Source of the DNA: Scatophagus argus
Taxonomy: Eukaryota > Chordata > Actinopteri > Scatophagidae
Direction: 5' to 3'
Assembly: GCF_020382885.2 (NCBI RefSeq)
Contig: NC_058501.1
Span: 19,030,001-19,094,000, forward strand
DNA: 64,000 nt
Under the pieces are notes generated by a model. The model did not search any database and was not told where the DNA came from. It saw only the letters and a program-made list of their open reading frames with translations. A program made the translations under genes and the position numbers. This document shows, piece after piece, positions 33,985-51,250 of this stretch. Numbering within the stretch: position 1 is the stretch's first letter; the number at the start of each line of letters is the position of its first letter.

Positions 33985-34583
33985 TTAACAATCTGATTGA
34001 TAAATATTTCTCAAGCACTTGCACTTTATTTAAGTTCATCCAGTTCATGCTACATTATACTTCTCTACCATTTTACAGAGGAAAAAAAAACTGTACTTTC
34101 TACTTCACTACATGTATGTAACTACTACAGTTACTTTGGTTTTACATATAAAACATACTTGAATTAAATATGACCATTGTTTTGATTAGAGGCCCACATA
34201 CACTCAGATGTTTTCAGTTACGTTGCTGGTCAGAGCTGCTTGGGTTGATGCTCTGCTCGGATGAATTAGGGAAACCCTGATGTTCAGAAAAGAATATTTT
34301 TTTATTTATCTGGTTGGATCTGACACTAACTTTGTATACAAATTATTATCTTGAGTATAGAAAACAAAAATATATTAAAAAAATATTGTTCATCTTTTTG
34401 GAGTTTGAAGACTTCATAATTTAAAGATTAATGGAGACCATTTTGCATCAGATCACAAGCACTTGCACTTTTGATACTTTACGTAACCTACATTGTACTC
34501 ATAATACTGTATTCAAGAAGAATTTTAAATGTTTTAAATGTTACCTGCACTTAAAGCATCTGAATACTTCTACCACTGCTGAA
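33985..34583 (+). repeat. ACTTAAGTAC-type teleost repeat copy 4, interrupted
   Basis: The left part (33985-34175) holds ACATTATACTTCTCTACCAT and TTCTACTTCACTACATG. The right part (34480-34583) holds ACATTGTACTCATAATACTG, ACTTAAAGCATCTGAATACT and TCTACCACTGCTG. About 300 bp of other sequence lies between, so the copy looks split by a later insertion or is highly diverged. It sits in the long 5' intron of the LU-domain gene. Confidence 0.5.
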
Positions 34584-34691
34584 TAGATAAATTTGCTCCC
34601 ATATATCAAAAAAACAAAAAACATCAAATTTGCTCTATTTAACTTGCTCACCAAATTTATCATATAAAATGAGTGATGTTTGGGAACTCAC

Positions 34692-34760
34692 CTGCAGTGC
34701 AGTTTTCTGTCAGCTGTGGTTGAAGTGAATGAGCTCTCTCACACACACACCGTCTGTGGT
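34692..34760 (-). other. Candidate 5' untranslated exon of the LU-domain gene
   Basis: On the minus strand a clean donor CTGCAG|gtgagttccc ends a short exon at 34692. The exon has no ATG in frame with the signal-peptide exon at 31869, and the only nearby upstream ATG is followed at once by a stop. If it belongs to this gene it is non-coding, and the initiator Met must be in one more small exon in the 2.8-kb gap to 31869, which I could not pin down. Confidence 0.4.
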
Positions 34761-34860
34761 GTTCCCTTTCTCTGTCACCTCCCCCCTTCGATTCCTGCCG
34801 ACAACAGGAAAGGAAAGGAAAGCTCTCACATGCACAGCTATACCAGTGTGAGAGGAGGAG

Positions 34861-37570
34861 ACTAACAACCTGTTGTTGCTGGGTGGGTCTTAAGATGCTT
34901 CAGAATTGATGAGGTAATGTTTCAAAGAAAAACAAATTTGGGAATTTTCAAGTTGTTACGGGTTTTCAGTTATGGTCAACCCAAAAGAGACCAAATTAGA
35001 TTATCAATTTAATGACTTGAATTCAGTGGAAATGTAAAAAACTGTTCAAGAAAATTGCATTAACAGGTAAATAAATACTTTAAATGACATTTTACCATTT
35101 AATAGCACTTTACTGTATCTCAGCTCAACATAATTAAAAATATTCCATCACATAAATACATCACAGTTTGGGTTGCTTTTATGAAAGATACCTTAAATTG
35201 TGCACCCATAAATCAAAGATTTACAAAATTAACTCAGTGGATTAAGCCTTCGCTAAGCCTATAAGAGTACAGGTGAGATTTCAGTGCCCTGTGGGCTGAT
35301 TGTATAGGGAACCTCCTGGTTTCTGTTCAACACAAAGTGAAATCAGACTCCCACTCTACTGCCATAAAGCCTCCACAGACTACAATTACCTCTTTGTGGC
35401 CAAAAGAAACGTAGAATTCTTGGGCATGGCACAAAAGACACTTGCACAATTCAGGTGACAGAAGTCCTTCCTTTTTCATCACAGCTACATGGAAATTGTG
35501 TCTGCTATGCATGGCTTATTCAAGGTGTTGTTACTAAAGATACACACTAAGAGTTTGAGAGTTTTTTCTGAAATTCTGTAAGTAGTGCAATTAATTCTGG
35601 CTTTGAATTGTATTTATAATGACACATTATTCTAATTTATGGAGCTCTCTATATGCAGTGTTTACCTATTAGGATACACTTAATATATAATAATGACATA
35701 AAGACCATGAGGTCCAAAATAGTACTCCTTAATTTAATCTTAATTCAAAAAGGTTCACACTTTCTGTGGAAAAGGATCAACAAAAAACTGTGGCAAGAAT
35801 CGTAGCATGGCAAAGCAAGGCATACCTGACATGGAGACCATACAACAATCCAACCAAGAGTGACTGGGAAGACAAGGACCACATAGACAAGACAACGTGA
35901 AACAGGTGAAACACATTAGGAGGGAGAAATTAATCAGGACAAACAAAAGCAAAGCTACATGAAACAGACACACACAGTAGAAGTGACATTTTCAAAATAA
36001 GACAGGATAAGACAAAAACCTGGAACATAATACATGGAAACACAAGACACACATGGATCAAAAATCAAAAGACAAAACATAACGTAAACACAAGACATGA
36101 CAGTATGAAACAGGGACAAAATCCAGTGTTTACTTCTTTAATTCACTCTAAAGTTCAGTTAACTAATCTGAAATTTCAGCATTCTCAGTTAGACAAAATA
36201 AAACTCCTTTTTACTACAAAAGTCCCTCTTTTTTCTCCTGGACAGTGTTTCTTAGCTGAGCTGCAGTATGGGGAAATTACAGCAACACAAAGTGGATGTT
36301 TCACAGTAAAAGGACTAAATATTGAAAATAACCACTTAATTTGTGTAACTCAGTCTGCTGAAATCTCATACAGCTTCAAATGAACTTTGAAAGAGGACTG
36401 TCCCCCATCACTTACATTGGAACTGTTTTAAGAAGACATCTTTTCATGGCCAGTATGGACAGGACTGACTTTTCCATTAAAACAATTTATTAAGTGGGGG
36501 CCAAGTGGGCTATACATTTCTTTTTGTCAGGTGCTGGTGTCTGGAAAAAATATCAGCTTGTCCATCTCAAAATTTATGTGCCCACACAACTTCTAACACT
36601 ACGACTGAGTATGAAGTTGTACTCTTTCAGTATTCATACAGAGACATCAGTGCTGTTTTAAGACAGATTTGAAACAGTGTTATCTCCTCCTCTAAATGTC
36701 AGGTTGCAAGCAAAATTCGTTTAGAATCCCTAAATATACAACCGCAACTTTTATCAAAAAAAGTTGTATTGACTCAGGTGTTTGTTTTCACAGGCCGCAC
36801 GTGTACATTATACACATTACATACATGCACACCTGTACATATCGAGCTGTATATCTTCCATATGTTTACAAAAACATTCACAAGAACAGAGTAGTTTATT
36901 TCGTGATCAACAGGTTATGGGTTATGTAGGTTATGCTATCAACATGATATCTGTGGCAGTTGGGTCCGTTCGTTTATTCTAATATCACAAAACTACTGTA
37001 CACTACACACCACAGAGACTCTTTGCATTTTCCCAAATATATTACAAATAATTTTATTTTGGTCCCTTCAAACAAATATCTTTATAATTTGCATTCCAAA
37101 ACATTCTCTGCTATTGTCTGATAATCATATAGTCAAATGAGTGACTGTAAGATGCTTAGATAACTGAGACATCACTGTTGTTGTCTGAAGCTGGGCATTT
37201 AGTATTACTATGTGATTGCTTTTTAGAAGTAGGTGTGTGTGTGTCAGGACATGAAAAGAGATGAGAGACTGAATGAATGCAGACAACAGACATACAGTAC
37301 ACAGCACACCTAAACAGAAGCTGCCTATGTATGGGCTTAATTTATATGCCTATTCACACGTAACAATTACGATCACATTTCACTCGAATGCCCTGCTTTA
37401 CTTTGAAACCTAAGACTCTATAGTACAAGCAATAGAATAATTAACTAGGAAGAAAAGCCAGCCCTTTTCACACTTGGTTTCCTTAGAGTGAAATATACAA
37501 TGCATCAGTTAAGGTGGAACAAATATATCTTTAATAATCCTGTTTCTGATCATCACCTGCCAGAAACAAG
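34861..37570. other. Intergenic region with repeat-like segment
   Basis: No gene was found. About 35750-36105 (ACAGGTGAAACACATTAGGA, repeated AAAAGACAAAACATAA-like words, ending ACAAGACATGACAG) has the low-complexity A/C-rich look of the tail of a dispersed teleost retroelement. The rest is unique, AT-rich and without coding features. Confidence 0.4.
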
Positions 37571-37572
37571 CA

Positions 37573-37595
37573 ACACACACACACACACACACACA
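37573..37595. repeat. (CA)n microsatellite
   Basis: About eleven uninterrupted CA units. Likely polymorphic. Confidence 0.9.
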
Positions 37596-37655
37596 ATTTT
37601 TCAAATGAAAATAATCCAAGTCAACAAGGTCTATTTGACTCCCAAAACTTTGTAT

Positions 37656-37780
37656 ATATCCATCCATCCATCCGTTTTCCATACCGTTTTCTATCCGTCA
37701 GGGTCACGGGGAGCTGGAGCCAAACCCAGCTGACTATGGGCGAGAGGCGGGGTTCACCCTGGACTGGTCGCCAGTCCTTT
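37656..37780 (+). repeat. ATCCATCC-type teleost repeat, truncated copy
   Basis: It holds the same proximal words as the copy at 29484 (ATCCATCCATCC, GTCAGGGTCACGGGGAGCTG, CACCCTGGACTGGTCGCCAG) and stops after about 125 bases. The words TTTGTATATAT occur on both sides (near 37650 and 37777), so it may be flanked by a short target-site duplication. Confidence 0.8.
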
Positions 37781-37789
37781 GTATATATA

Positions 37790-40554
37790 CCGCAGGAAAA
37801 GTTTCCAGGATCCAGAGGTTGGAATTATTTCAGTTCCCCATGAGCTTAACAATGATGAACAAAACCAAACCAAGGAATGCAAATCATTTTATTCATTCAT
37901 AGTCATACTTCTCATGGTTTTGAAATGCTGAACAAAGGACACAGTGTACATACTGAGCAAAACATTAGGCAACAGCCTTTAGTGTAAATATGGTAAGTGC
38001 ATAGCAGGACAGTGACCCATCTTGCTCCAGCACACTGGGATACAAATGAAACGGTTATTAAAAGGTTAAACTTTCAACTTTAAGCTCTAATATGAGAGTG
38101 TTAACATTCACAACAGATAAATAATGATTAGATAGGAGTTCCTCTTTTAAACACATAGCAAAATAAAGCATTTTTAATTTAACTGAAAAGACATTTTAGG
38201 ATGTGCAGAACTTTCTGTCTGACAGACAATATAGTGACTGATGAATATTCCCTTATGCACTTTCTTTTTTGATAAGACGTAAATTTGTCATCCACATAGC
38301 AACATTTCTGGATTTTATGGTTATATATGATATGTCAAATTGCCACCATGTATACACAGATCAGAGGGCCCACAATGGTAACATCAACAGCTACCAAAAA
38401 AGTTCTAAGTTGTAGTTAGTAAGTACAATCCTAAGACATCATCAAGATGATGTTCTGCCAGGCCCACGCTGCAGCCATACACACACTGTCTAGTTTATAA
38501 CCTTTAAAAGAACCCCTTAGTTCAAGGCCGGATCACCAGACAAACAAAATGGGAAACTGCCCTGAGGCTCCAAACTGTGAGGTGGTTGTCCAAAAGCTGC
38601 AGGATCACAGTGTCTCAATTTATTTGAGGTAATTAGATTCATTGATCATTTGTGTAATTAACCCTGTGTGGACCACTGAATCAAAAAATGAGTAAAAAGT
38701 CTTTTTTGGCTCCCTTTTCTACATTTAGTGTCCATTAGTGGTGTCTTAACAGTGTTTCTCTGTATGAAAGGGCTTTGATTTCAATGATCAGTTGATATAA
38801 GCACTCTTAAACCACTGGTTCAGTCTTTACTAACTAATGTTGTTTATTCACTATTGTTCAAACTTTAAAATCTAACTTAATTTTAGGGAAATGATACACA
38901 AGATGTCTGCAATATTTCTGTTTAAATAGGGCAGTTAAAAGCAGCCTAATATATTAGTTTGTTAGTATAGTTCTTGCCTTTATAAGAGAGCAGATAGAGA
39001 AGAAACATGTTAGTTAAATAATACTTAAGAACTGATCCAAGTGGTTAAATTTGAAAAAGTATTCAGCTCTAACAACATATGAGTTGACCAATCTATCTCA
39101 TGAAAATTGACCGTAGTGTGCTTGTTTGCTCAGTTATATATTTGTGTATTTGTTCATCACTTTCCACTTTTATGTGTCACTGCCCACTTACTTTATACCT
39201 GTTTTATTTGATCTTTATGTAACCATGTCCATATGCCACCTTAGGGGATCATCATAGGAAAAACAGCCTAAAGGCTAAAGTCCCTCAGATTTTAATATTT
39301 TACTCAATTTAGAAAATATGAATGAAGAGTTAGACCAATGAAGAGCTGGAAAAGGGTGTGTCATGAATTAAATGGGAAATAAAGAACATATATGCAAAGT
39401 TTGGGCTGGATTTTTTTTTTAAAAAAGTGTTTTATTATTTTTTATTTCTTATAATTGTGTCAAAAGACAGGCAGAAAAAATGGATCTTATCACTGAGTCC
39501 TCCAACAGGGGCAACAGTTGCATTGCATGTGGAGGCTCACAGTGTTTATAGATAAGGCTCAGTAGACCAAATTAAGCAGACTGGATGCAACTGGACTGTG
39601 TAACTGCATGACTAAGAAGATTAGACAAGATTTACCTACCCAGCAGTCGTCAGCAGCCTTGTTCACATAGATCTGGTGCATAGCAACAGGTCAGTGAGCC
39701 CTGTGCGCCACATTAGCATTTCATCAGGGACTTAGACAAACCCACAGAGAAGAAATCAGAGCAACCACTTCCTCATGACCCTACATGGAACTGTTTCCTC
39801 CCATCCTACAGTTGAACTTCTGGCAAAGGTCAGTGTTCGGCTCGCTCGACAGTATGCTTCCATCTATGTTTCTGTTTTTCTGTGTGTTTGTTTGAGCATG
39901 AGGTCATAGCAGGATGGCACCCACCTACATATGGCATAGCCTACTTTCTTTACCAGCCTTCACTGGATCCTTTGGACTCATTAAACCACAGTTCAGTAAA
40001 ACAATGGTCATTAGCACACTTAAATGCAGAGATAAATATCATTACAGCTGAATTACTTCACCCCTTTATGAACCATAATCAGTGGTGGAGATAATATTCA
40101 GATTCTTTACATTGTTGTATAGTCTAGACTATATAAATAACTATAGTATGGTATTATTCATGTATTAATGTTGGGACTGCAGATATTACTTTCATTTAAT
40201 TATGAATTAATCTGCTCATTTTATTGACTATTTGTTCTTTTGTTTGGATTTTGAGGTATAAGTGAGAATTTCCCGTCACAATTACTCACAGCTTAAAGTG
40301 ACATATCAAAAGTCTGATTTGTCCGATCAATAGTTTAAACCTCAAAATTATTCAATTAACTGTAATGCAATGCAGGTAAAAGCAGCAAACTGTTTGGAAT
40401 TTTTGCATAAAAAAATACTATTACAATTAATTAATTGCCAAAATGACAAATGGTTTTTAAAATGGAAGTTTCACAAAATCTTGTGAAGTAGTGACTATAA
40501 CTGTAAGGTAAATGTAGTACTAGATAACTGAGACTAACTGTATTTTCCCCCTAG
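37790..40554. other. Region upstream of the CAP-Gly gene; 5' exons expected but not identified
   Basis: Because the first visible exon of the CAP-Gly gene begins with a splice acceptor in phase 1, at least one 5' exon should lie here. No convincing one was found. A 17-base segment at 39811-39827 with a good acceptor and donor, and an ATG frame at 38549-38628 with a donor, were tested; neither keeps the frame open when joined directly to 40555. Confidence 0.4.
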
Positions 40555-42885
40555 TCAGAATAGGACAACGTGGGATGAATATGGTTCAGCATGACGGCAT
40601 ATATCCTGTGGACTGTGTTTACATGGACATTCAAGGGGATACTATGCACCTGCAGGTTCCTTTGGGTGAGTGTATGTTCTGTGAAATTTGTTTTTGGCTA
40701 TCTTGTCAGTGATATGCTGTGACAAGAGTGGACACTTATGATGAATATAAGCTGCGTTTATTTCCACTGCAGATATGTCCCTACAACGCAATCAAATTCT
40801 TGCCGAGAGAACAACACATCCCAGAGGACACAAGCCGACAGCTGAAAAAACTTGTGTGTAAGAACTGCACTACTACTAAACTAAAAACTATCACATCTGT
40901 CAGGGTTAAACGTAAACCAGGAACGAGCTTTCTTATCTAGATTATGGAACCAAAGGTCCTCCTGCATTGTATTGTAAATATGCTTTACATCTTGTCAGCA
41001 CAAGTAGAGATATGATGTGATGAACTCACTTGACTTTATCTGTCAGGTTCTGAAAGTAAAGGGATTGCAGCCATACCAGGCAGTCCTGACCGTACAGCTG
41101 CACTTCATAAAAGACTAACCAAAGCTGAGAAAGACATCCTGTCACTCAAGACCAGGATTGCCTGTGAGAGAGCATCATGGGAAAGGAGGTTTGCAGAGTT
41201 GCAAAGAAAACAGGAAGAGCTACACAAACAGGTGTGCCTGTGAATTTGTTTGGGGGTGTAGTTGAGGTTGTGTCGATGACTTTAATGTAATTAATGATAG
41301 CTTGTCTCATTTTCCTTAGATGGCCTCTCATGCTGGAGTGTTGGTCAAAGAGGGCAGCCGTAATAACCAGGGAGAGTCAGAACTCGACAATGGAGAAGTC
41401 TTTGAAGAGTGTTCAAGTACATGAGTATTACTCACTGAGTTCATTCAGTCATTTCATACATGTTTTGAGTCCAATAACGATGGCAACTGCTATTCTCTAA
41501 TGGACAGGCTGTCTCTCAAGAACTTTTGACCAACACACAGGTCATGAGGTGCCATCAACAGGCCACACTTGCACGAGCAGTTGGTCAGGCAGCCAGTTAT
41601 CCGTATCATCAGCACTGAGCTCAAGGCTTGCCTCCTCCTCATCTCCAGCACCCAGGTACAGCCCATATGAGGAGACTGTCTATTCTCATGTCTGTGCAGA
41701 AAATATCTTCACAGGCTGCAGGCGTGCAAAGCTAACCTAACTGGTAGCTGGCGAGTGGTTTCCCAAAATGTAACATTTCCCCCAAAAATGTCAAACTACA
41801 CAATGTGCTTTATATATTTAGCATAAATAACAATTTTTTTTAATTTTATTTCACTTCAAACGTTAGGTTTTTGGGATAAAAGTACTTAAAGTATGTGATA
41901 AAAGTACTAAAAGTAAGCCTACTACAAAATTGATGACATCATCTCTATTGTTGTTGTATGGCTGACCTGAAACCTCTCTTCCTCCAGTGTGAGATCATGG
42001 AGGTCATCCCAAGGGCCTCACAGGGCTTTTGTACCGCACTCTCCCATGGACCTGGAGCTGGGTCACCGGGTCAGGATCATGCTGCCATCTGGTCGGATCA
42101 GTACCGGAACTATTCGTTTCCTGGGCTACCTGCAGGGGGAGGCAGAGCTCCACCTTGGGGTGGAGCTGCAGACACCTGATCATGGATTGCATAACGGTAG
42201 CCACAGAGGACACAGCTACTTTGAATGGTAACTGATCTAATTTCCTGAGAACACAAGCAGCATGTAGAGTCTTAATGTGTCTCTCAGTGATGTTTACTGG
42301 GACAATTCCACTATTTTGTAAGACAATTCAAAACCTCCCTCGAACACTTTGCAGATTTACACGGTGCATTTATTTGCACTGATGATGTTCTGGCAGGATA
42401 ATTTTTTTATTTAAACGATAAGTCCCAAAGCCTGGGTTAGAAACAAGCATTACAAGGCATTACATTCCAGGCGTTCGGTATGTAACAGCCAGACAATTCC
42501 TCCAAACATACCTGAGCAAATTATTTGGTGGCAGAACTGAACATTCCAATCTCAGGCTAAGGTAAACTTGGCATGCTCGAGTTACAGCCTTTAAGAAGTG
42601 AGATGTGATCTTAAGATGTGTGATGTGTGAACTTACTTGCCTACAGCAATGAAAATCTGACTCATTTGTGGAAATAGGACGTCAACTAGTTTTTCTTCAC
42701 AAGCCTGTGCCTTTTATTTTGATTTTCCTCAAGAGTTTATCCCATTGAGTTAAGGAAGATTTGATTTTAAATTAACTTTGCCTGTCATTTTAATACTTAT
42801 TATGATTTCTATTTATGTCCCTTTCAGCAAACCTGGCTACGGTGCCTTTGTACCATTCCACAAGCTACTGATGGCCTGGGAATGA
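40555..42885 (+). CDS. Coiled-coil protein with C-terminal CAP-Gly domain; 5' end not found
   Basis: Not recognised as a named gene. Visible exons: 40555-40665, 40773-40853 (or -40857), 41047-41231, 41320-41416, 41541-41655, 41988-42227, 42828-42885. The first encodes RIGQRGMNMVQHDGIYPVDC... The third encodes a charged helix (HKRLTKAEKDILSLKTRIAC..., ERRFAELQRKQEELHKQ), a probable coiled coil. The fifth is Ser-rich. The sixth and seventh form a CAP-Gly domain: GHRVRIMLPSGRISTGTIRF, LGVELQTPDHGLHNGS, SYFECKPGYGAFVPF, then a stop after MAWE. CAP-Gly domains bind the C-terminal EEY/F tails of tubulin and EB proteins; the usual GKNDG motif reads GLHNG here, so tail binding may be altered. Phases of exons three to seven fit perfectly; the second exon has two possible frames. 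A microtubule-related role is inferred from the domain only. Confidence 0.78.
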
Positions 42886-43018
42886 CAAAAGCACAGACTG
42901 TCATCATCACCATCATCATAATGAATTCAGAACAGTAGTTACAGCCATGGATTTCAGTGAGATAAATCTTTGTATCAAGTTTTGTATGTCATGTGTGTCT
43001 TATCTGTTTATTCACAAT

Positions 43019-43024
43019 AATAAA
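43019..43024 (+). terminator. Polyadenylation signal AATAAA of the CAP-Gly gene
   Basis: AATAAA lies 134 bases after the stop codon at 42885, a typical distance for a short 3' UTR. It supports 42828-42885 as the terminal coding exon. Confidence 0.6.
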
Positions 43025-43284
43025 ATATCATTTCATCAGTTTCATGTGAGCCTGGACAGATAGTAGAGCTGCGGAAGGTAATTGCTATTCTTTTGTTAAG
43101 ATAGATGGTGTACTGATCTGCTCACAAAACGAGCAAAGCATTGTCTTAGTTTCTCAGGGAAATACTGGATCTTAAGCTGAAGTTCAGGCCTGGCTAAAAA
43201 AAAACCCTCCAAGAATGACAATTATGGGTCTTTAAAACCCGTTGAGCACTGTGATTTTTTAAAATTTTGTCTGAGTCAAATTGT

Positions 43285-43475
43285 TTGTCTCAGCATGCTA
43301 ACGTACACACAATGCTAATGCTAAGATGTAAATGTTTAGAAGGTATAATGTCCACTATGTTCACTGTGTTACCTGAGCATGTTAACATGCTAACATTCAC
43401 TAACTAGCACTAAACACAAAATATAGCTGAAACTGATGGCAATCTCGTTAGTTTTGCAAATAACCATTAACCAAA
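43285..43475 (+). repeat. GCTAAC-rich teleost interspersed repeat
   Basis: CAGCATGCTAACGTACAC, AATGCTAATGCTAAG, GAGCATGTTAACATGCTAAC, ACTAGCACTAAACACAAAAT and GCTGAAACTGATGGCAAT occur in this order, which I recognise from a dispersed fish repeat. It lies between the convergent CAP-Gly gene and zc3h12a. Confidence 0.65.
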
Positions 43476-44129
43476 ATAGTCAGAAGATCAAAGAGATAAG
43501 CCTCTTCCTATTCCTGTTCAGGGGATTATAAAGGTGCTTAACAAATCTGAAATTAAATTGAATTAAAATGTCATTGTAACAGTGGTGCTAGAGGAATTGT
43601 CAGGGGCGCCATGAATATCTGTGTGCATGTCATGTTTAAAAAGTTGAAATACAGGAGTAACCCATTTTTAATTGGTTACATGTTCTCCGAATATGATCAA
43701 ATTCCTGTCTTAATGGAAATAAATATAGATAGCTACATAGTTATTCACCAGCGAGTCCAAAACAGCCAGAAACTGTTGTATAAACACACATACACACACA
43801 CACAGGTTGACCTTTCCCCTCGCACACTGGAAAAACAGAATGATTTGCCGAAAGGTTCCAGCATGAGCTGCAGAGTAACAAATTTTTTAGTTTTAAAACC
43901 CTGCGGCTCCTGACTTGTCAGAAAAAATGTAGGTGAGTCAAAGACATACATGGATTTTCCGCAATATGTTACGATGTAGACATGACAGAGTGCCAATACT
44001 GAATTCCTCATTGCCTATTAAACTTTGGAGGCATATTTACAAATGCATTAGCTTTGCTTAAGACTGACTGGTACAGCAGTAACTCTACAATAAGCCCAAC
44101 TGACACACATAATATCCAACTTGACTTTT

Positions 44130-44962
44130 TTTATTTTTTTGTGACATGATGTTTCCTACACATGCTCAGTATGAATTTATCTTGGATTATAACAAAATTT
44201 ATTTTCTAAGAGAATATAAATCTGAATATTCATGAGAACTAAATTCCACATTTTTATTGTCATTTTATAATAGCACAGTGACCTAAATACATGTGTTGTG
44301 TTACAGCAGAGAATGTTTCTGACATTCTGAGAATGTTTCATGAAACTGATGCTGACGTACAGGAAAAGAGTGTTGACACACCAGCAAATTCCTCTCATGT
44401 GTAGCAAATTCTCTTTTGCAGTTTCCTTGTTCAATTAGGATTTACTGTAAATCCTGTATGTTGAAGAATACCGTAGCTCCTGCACCCCACAGCGATAATA
44501 TTGAACATCAAGCTGTTCTGGAGAATTACAGTGAAAAAAAGAAAAATAATAATAATACTTTTATACAGCAATTTGTAATTACATGAGAACTTCTGAGATT
44601 AAAAGATATCACATTTGACACAATATGCATCAACAGTCTAAACAGTTATATCTATTTGGTCTAGTGGCACTTTTCATCCCAAACATGGATGACAAGGTCA
44701 CGTTTGACTACAATTTCATACAACTGATGAAACAATAAATCCTAAAATAAGGATTATCTTATTTTAGGATAATCTTAACTGCATATATGTCGGAACAGGT
44801 TCTCTAAACTGTTTATAAATAAGCAGGCAAATTGCACTTCTACAATGGCACATTAGACAGAATGAAACATCTTTGCAATTAACTTTCTAATCACTCAAAG
44901 CCTTTCAAGAGATTCTGTTTGCTCTGACAACACCAGTATTGAGTTAGGTCTGACTGAAATCT
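44130..44962 (-). other. zc3h12a: Probable zc3h12a 3' UTR with hairpin and AATAAA signals
   Basis: Downstream of the stop codon at 44963 the minus strand has AATAAA at 44258-44253, 44203-44198 and 44135-44130, giving a 3' UTR of about 700-850 bases. It contains a perfect 13-bp hairpin at 44739-44770 with a 6-base loop. Regnase-1 is known to cleave stem-loops, including in its own mRNA, but the loop here (AUAAUC on the transcript) lacks the pyrimidine-purine-pyrimidine triplet that the enzyme prefers. Confidence 0.45.
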
Positions 44963-49850
<4,888 letters not shown>

Positions 49851-49879
49851 GGAGCATCTGGGCCTCTTTTCGGCAGCCT

Positions 49880-51250
49880 GGAAGATGTGTTATCCTGCTT
49901 CAGGGTGATATTCATCCACTGACTGAAGGAAATCATTTAACAGGAACACGTGTTTATTTGACATATTTTATTCAGTGAAAATCAAGTTTTCTGTTAAAAT
50001 TCCGTCATTAAAATTGTAAAAAACAACCTCATCGCCCAGTTTTCTAAATTGACTTGTTTCAAATCTCACTGAGACTGCAAGATGTTTACAGCAAGCTCGC
50101 CATTGAAATCTAATATCATATATGTTTTTTCAGGACTGCAGCAGCCCAGATGTCTCGTGTGTCATTTTAGACTTTAAAGTTAAAGTTAAAGGGTTTTGAC
50201 TGAGAAAATATGCAGCTGCACTGACTTTACAGCTGCAATCAATCAGTTAGTTAACTGCGTCAAAGTTAATCATTAATTACTCCTTTTAATGCAAAAATGC
50301 CAAAAATGATAGGTGCTCAAAAATGAGAATTTGTTGGTTTTTTAAAAGATAGGAATAGGAATGTTTAGGGGTTTTGGACTTGATATTGCGACATCAAGAG
50401 AATCAGTCAAGAGAATAATTGGCAGATCAACCTGTCATTAAAATAATTTTTGCTTAAAATTTGAATATGCCTTCATAAATCAGATTTAGCCAATTCTTTC
50501 TTAACATGCTTTTGACAGAAGGGCCACGCGCCATTTACCACGTTACCAGGTACATTACATTAATATTTGGTGTACCAGATAAAAGCTACAAACAGACCTT
50601 CGACAAGTTTCATTTTATGTTAATATCATGTAAATTTATAACCTGGTGTAATTGTCAAGTGTGTGATCGGGAGACAAAATCAAATGGAAATGACTTGCCT
50701 ACGTCAGAGTGTCGGATACGGGCCCGTCTCGCTTACACACACTTTACCGTAAAGTCTGCTCGCCCACTAAGCTTTGTTCACTGTTAAATAAAGACAGCTG
50801 TACACAGCAGGAAGAAACGCCGCGCTGCTTTACGCACATTACAGCCGTGTATGTTATCTGTTCAGACATGTTAACTGTCTGAACAAATAATAAAAAAAAA
50901 GATACATAAACAACAGTTTGCTTTAGAGGACAAACCGGCTGTGTACACCGACATGACACAGGTGACGAGTTTTCGTTTCCGCTGCTAACCGGTCGGCAGG
51001 TCAGGTAACAACCCGTTTCTTCGAAACAAATAAATGTCCAGCTTACCGTCTCTGTTCGTGTCTTTCTCCCCGTGTCCCATCTGTGTGCATTAGTCACTGT
51101 CTTCTGTCAGTCTTTCGAAGTTACTGTAACTCTGACACGGTTCGGACTTCATAGCACCTCCCTCTTGGAAAAATGCTTCTTCCCTTCTTCTCTTTCCTTT
51201 GACGGAGTCATGCGGAGCTTTGAAAAAACATTTGCATGGAGTAGAGATAA
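49880..51250 (-). promoter_or_regulatory. zc3h12a: zc3h12a 5' untranslated exon, first intron and promoter region
   Basis: A strong minus-strand donor, GACG|gtaagc, ends a non-coding exon at 51047. An acceptor such as CATCTTCCAG lies about 30 bases before the double ATG at 49850. The transcription start would then be somewhere near 51100-51250. No TATA box is evident. Confidence 0.5.

Noticed and set aside
38549..38628. Candidate start exon (MGNCPEAPNCEVVVQKLQ...) for the CAP-Gly gene
   Set aside because: Its donor leaves phase 2 and meets a stop in the exon at 40555; the sequence also looks like part of a dispersed repeat.
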